Origin: Proteobacteria bacterium UBA1844
Lineage (GTDB): Bacteria; Pseudomonadota; Gammaproteobacteria; Steroidobacterales; Woeseiaceae
Direction of reading: 5' to 3'
Assembly (NCBI GenBank): GCA_002338615.1
Contig: DDIS01000193.1
Coordinates: 7,463 to 15,138, forward strand
Length of the DNA stretch: 7,676 nt
Part shown: positions 5,608 to 7,676 of the stretch, piece by piece
Layout: each line of letters begins with the position of its first letter
How positions within the stretch are numbered: the first letter of the stretch is position 1
Program-made: the position numbers and the translations under genes
Notes under the pieces: model-generated
Database searches by the model: none
What the model saw: only the letters and a program-made list of their open reading frames with translations
Told to the model about the DNA's origin: nothing

Positions 5608-6576
5608 ATGAGCGTTGTAGAACAATTTCAGCAGCTGGAAGCACATGCGAGCCGTCTGATCATAGGCCAGGCGCACCTGATCAATCGCATGTTGATTGCG
5701 TTGCTATGCGATGGACACCTGCTCGTCGAAGGCGCGCCGGGACTGGCGAAGACCCGCGCCATCAAGGTGCTGGCGGAAAGCATAGAAGGTGATTTTCATC
5801 GCCTGCAATTTACGCCGGACCTGTTGCCGGCTGACCTGACGGGAACCGACATTTACCGACCCCAGGAAGGGACCTTTGAGTTTCGCCGCGGGCCCTTGTT
5901 TCACAACCTGATTCTTGCAGATGAAATTAACCGTGCGCCGGCTAAAGTGCAGTCAGCGCTCCTCGAGGCGATGGAAGAAAGGCAAATTACAGTCGGTTCC
6001 GAAAGTTACGCGCTCGAGGACCTGTTCATGGTGATGGCGACGCAGAACCCGATCGAACAGGAAGGCACATACCCGCTCCCGGAAGCGCAGTTGGATCGCT
6101 TCTTGCTGCACGTAGAGGTTGGTTATCCGACACCGGCTGATGAGCGCCGTATCCTGGTACTGAACAGGGACGAGGCAAAGGCACACGAGCGCGATGCGTT
6201 CAAGCCGCCCGAGCTGCTGTCCCGCCGCTCAATCATGGAGGCGCGCCAGGATATTCTTCGGCTGCACCTGGCCGATGAACTCGAGGAGTACATCGTCAAC
6301 ATCGTGATCACGACGCGCAAGCCCGAGGCGGTCGATGCATCACTTGCCGGGCAGATTTTGTACGGAGCATCGCCACGCGCCAGTATGGGCATCGACCGTG
6401 CGGCGCGCGCGCACGCGTGGCTCGCGGGACGCGACTATGTTGGCCCGGAAGATATCCAGGCAGTGGCTCCAGACGTGCTGCGCCATCGACTCGTGCTGAG
6501 CTTCGAGGCCGAGGCGGACGGCGTCGTCGCGAATACCGTCATTCAACACATACTCGATGGGGTCGGCGTGCCTTGA
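5608..6576 (+). CDS. MoxR-family AAA+ ATPase
   Basis: This is a cytoplasmic AAA+ ATPase of the MoxR type, thought to work as a chaperone that remodels or activates partner complexes together with VWA-domain proteins. The 322-residue product has the N-terminal lead IIGQAHLINRMLIALL, Walker A GAPGLAKT (42-49), the MoxR segment FTPDLLPADLTGTDIY (68-83), Walker B with LILADEINRAPAKVQSALLE (101-120), sensor 1 ATQNP (144-148), LPEAQLDRF with R164 as the likely arginine finger, and sensor 2 GASPRA (253-258). All ATPase motifs are intact. The ATG at 5608 has GAGGAG at 5596-5601, 6 nt upstream; an in-frame TTG at 5575 lacks such a site. It is the first gene of a MoxR-DUF58-DUF4381 operon, the order seen in many proteobacterial Bat-type loci. 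Its substrate is not shown by the sequence. Confidence 0.95.
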   Translation: MSVVEQFQQLEAHASRLIIGQAHLINRMLIALLCDGHLLVEGAPGLAKTRAIKVLAESIEGDFHRLQFTPDLLPADLTGTDIYRPQEGTFEFRRGPLFHNLILADEINRAPAKVQSALLEAMEERQITVGSESYALEDLFMVMATQNPIEQEGTYPLPEAQLDRFLLHVEVGYPTPADERRILVLNRDEAKAHERDAFKPPELLSRRSIMEARQDILRLHLADELEEYIVNIVITTRKPEAVDASLAGQILYGASPRASMGIDRAARAHAWLAGRDYVGPEDIQAVAPDVLRHRLVLSFEAEADGVVANTVIQHILDGVGVP

Positions 6577-6610
6577 CCGGCCGTTTGCCACCTACACAGG
6601 TCACCTGACA

Positions 6611-7555
6611 ATGCATCTCGATCATGTTGCCGAACACTCGTCCCCGGTCAGTGTCAGCCAGCCAGAGCTGATTCACCTGAACGGTCCGGCGCGCGCTATT
6701 GCACTTGACGTAATGCGTGTCAATTCATTGCAAACCGGTGCCTACGTATCGCGTTTCCGCGGCCGGGGTATGGAGTTTGATGAGTCAAGGCCGTATCAAC
6801 CCGGCGACGATCCGCGCTCGATCGACTGGCGTGTCACCGCGCGCAGCACCACGGCCTATACAAAACTGTTTCGCGAGGAACGCGAGCGGCCCGTGCTGGT
6901 CATGGTCGACTTGCGTGCCAATATGCATTTTGCCACGCGTGGTTGTTTCAAGTCGGTCAACGCCAGCCGGGCCGCGGCGCTTTTGTCCTGGGCGGCCCAT
7001 TATCGCGGCGACCGATTGGGCGGCCTGATTTTTGGCGACCACGTGCATCACGAACTGAAGCCACGGCTTGGCCGGCGCGCGGCACTCCACTTTGTACATG
7101 CGCTGGCTGATCACCCGGACTGGCAAACGCGCACGCGCCATGCCGGGGACGACGGCGAGGCCGCGCTGACGAGGGCGATGTCGTCACTGCGCCGGGTTGT
7201 AAGACCGGGCAGCCTGGTGGTGTTGCTGAGTGATTTCCACGGCTTGTCGCGCATTGGCCAGTCCTATCTGTCGAGCGTCGCGCGGCACAGTGAAGTGCTC
7301 GCCGTGGTGTTGAGCGATCCCTTCGAACGTCGCTTGCCACCGCCGGGGCGTTATCGCCTGCTGGCCGACGAGGATGAGCTGGCGATCGACACGCATTCGG
7401 CCCGGGCGCGACGGGACTATGAGGAAGCCTATGCCAGGCGCAGCCACGCATTGGAACTCTATTGCCAGCGCTATGGTATCCACCACCTCGAGCTGTCCAC
7501 GGCAGACGACCCGGTGGCGGCGTTGCAAACGGCGCTCGGCCGCCGGCGTCGCTGA
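6611..7555 (+). CDS. DUF58 family protein (VWA-like), MoxR partner
   Basis: The 314-residue product carries the DUF58 signature RGRGMEFDESRPYQPGDD followed by RSIDWRVTAR (51-78). After it comes a VWA-like fold: LVMVDLRANMHFATRG (96-111) in the position of the metal-site strand, VVLLSDF (203-209), and a final domain ending in an arginine-rich tail. In DUF58 proteins the usual DxSxS metal motif is often changed, as here (DLRAN), so metal binding is uncertain. No membrane segment is visible, so it is probably cytosolic or membrane-associated. It begins 34 bp after moxR. ATG 6611 is preferred; an in-frame ATG at 6557 would overlap moxR and has no ribosome site. An AGGT 9 nt before 6611 sits in the small palindrome CAGGTCACCTG (6597-6607). 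Role inferred from context: client or adaptor of the MoxR ATPase. Confidence 0.92.
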   Translation: MHLDHVAEHSSPVSVSQPELIHLNGPARAIALDVMRVNSLQTGAYVSRFRGRGMEFDESRPYQPGDDPRSIDWRVTARSTTAYTKLFREERERPVLVMVDLRANMHFATRGCFKSVNASRAAALLSWAAHYRGDRLGGLIFGDHVHHELKPRLGRRAALHFVHALADHPDWQTRTRHAGDDGEAALTRAMSSLRRVVRPGSLVVLLSDFHGLSRIGQSYLSSVARHSEVLAVVLSDPFERRLPPPGRYRLLADEDELAIDTHSARARRDYEEAYARRSHALELYCQRYGIHHLELSTADDPVAALQTALGRRRR

Positions 7556-7569
7556 GGCAGAGCACGACG

Positions 7570-7601
7570 ATGAATCCACAGCAATGAACACTACGCGATG
7601 A
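7570..7601 (+). other. Two five-codon ORFs linked by ATGA overlaps ahead of the DUF4381 gene
   Basis: ATG 7570 opens MNPQQ and stops at TGA 7585-7587. That stop overlaps ATG 7584, which opens MNTTR and stops at TGA 7599-7601, in turn overlapping ATG 7598 of the DUF4381 gene. Each junction is an ATGA. No good Shine-Dalgarno precedes any of the three ATGs; GAGG at 7554-7557 is the nearest. They may be leader peptides that couple translation, or chance. Confidence 0.3.
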
Positions 7602-7676
7602 CACCGAGCGCACTTCCAATACGAGACCTGCACTTGCCGGACCCCGTCGGCTGGTGGCCACTCGCGCCCGGCTGGT
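7598..7676 (+). CDS. DUF4381 family protein, N-terminal fragment (runs off the right edge)
   Basis: Twenty-six codons from ATG 7598 read MTPSALPIRDLHLPDPVGWW and then PLAPGW. The string LRDLHLPxPVxWWPxAPGWW is typical of the start of DUF4381 proteins, just before their single membrane helix. In gammaproteobacteria these small membrane proteins sit between DUF58 and VWA-domain BatA/BatB-like genes, exactly the place seen here. No other in-frame start lies between the stop at 7571-7573 and this ATG. A ribosome site is weak, and coupling to the upstream mini-ORFs or to DUF58 is possible. The helix and the rest of the protein lie outside the window. Confidence 0.8.
   Translation, partial: MTPSALPIRDLHLPDPVGWWPLAPGW

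Noticed and set aside
6957..7661. Minus-strand ORF of 234 codons
   Set aside because: It is an Arg/Pro-rich shadow of DUF58 and of the DUF4381 start, both with clear family signatures.
1..7676. Mobile element, integrase, toxin-antitoxin or phage defence module
   Set aside because: No transposase, recombinase, nuclease or toxin motif was seen on either strand. MoxR plus a VWA-like protein can occur in defence or stress systems, but the DUF58-DUF4381 order points to an ordinary Bat-type operon.

Overview
The window looks like chromosomal DNA of a GC-rich, free-living gammaproteobacterium. The grounds are a Tat-exported high-potential iron-sulfur protein (HiPIP), an AspC/TyrB-type aminotransferase, a QmcA/NfeD pair, and a MoxR-DUF58-DUF4381 operon, which together suggest a marine or sediment lineage such as Woeseiales or Chromatiales. 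That placement is an inference from gene content, not from a marker gene. No tRNA, rRNA, CRISPR array, transposase or phage gene is visible.

Left part (1-2265). The 5' end of a secreted protein runs off the left edge on the minus strand (3-326). Between it and the HiPIP gene (607-930, plus) lies a 280-bp divergent intergenic region. It holds degenerate direct repeats of the core GTGG(G/A)TGTCCT and a sigma70-like promoter for the HiPIP gene. A clean intrinsic terminator (955-980) closes the HiPIP unit. A separate promoter then serves the aminotransferase (1084-2265).

Middle part (2245-5375). Five minus-strand genes read in one direction. In transcription order they are a Cys-rich lipoprotein, an exported DUF192 protein (joined by a 4-bp TTGA overlap), a short NfeD membrane protein, a QmcA/stomatin SPFH protein, and a small lipoprotein. 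The last overlaps the aminotransferase tail to tail by 21 bp. All five products are predicted to be in the inner membrane, periplasm or as lipoproteins, so this is an envelope cluster. NfeD and SPFH proteins are a well-known functional pair. The roles of the DUF192 protein and the two lipoproteins are unknown.

Right part (5608-7676). A plus-strand operon begins with a MoxR AAA+ ATPase, followed by a DUF58 protein and the first 26 codons of a DUF4381 protein. This is the start of a MoxR/Bat-type operon, in which VWA-domain membrane proteins usually follow, presumably beyond the window. The two clusters diverge from a shared region at 5376-5607.

Unusual points: four of the starts appear to be TTG with strong Shine-Dalgarno sequences. 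The repeat array supplies the leader and possibly the start codon of the left-edge gene. Two five-codon ORFs joined by ATGA overlaps link DUF58 to DUF4381. I see no convincing new defence or mobile system. The least explained material is the envelope cluster and the repeat array.
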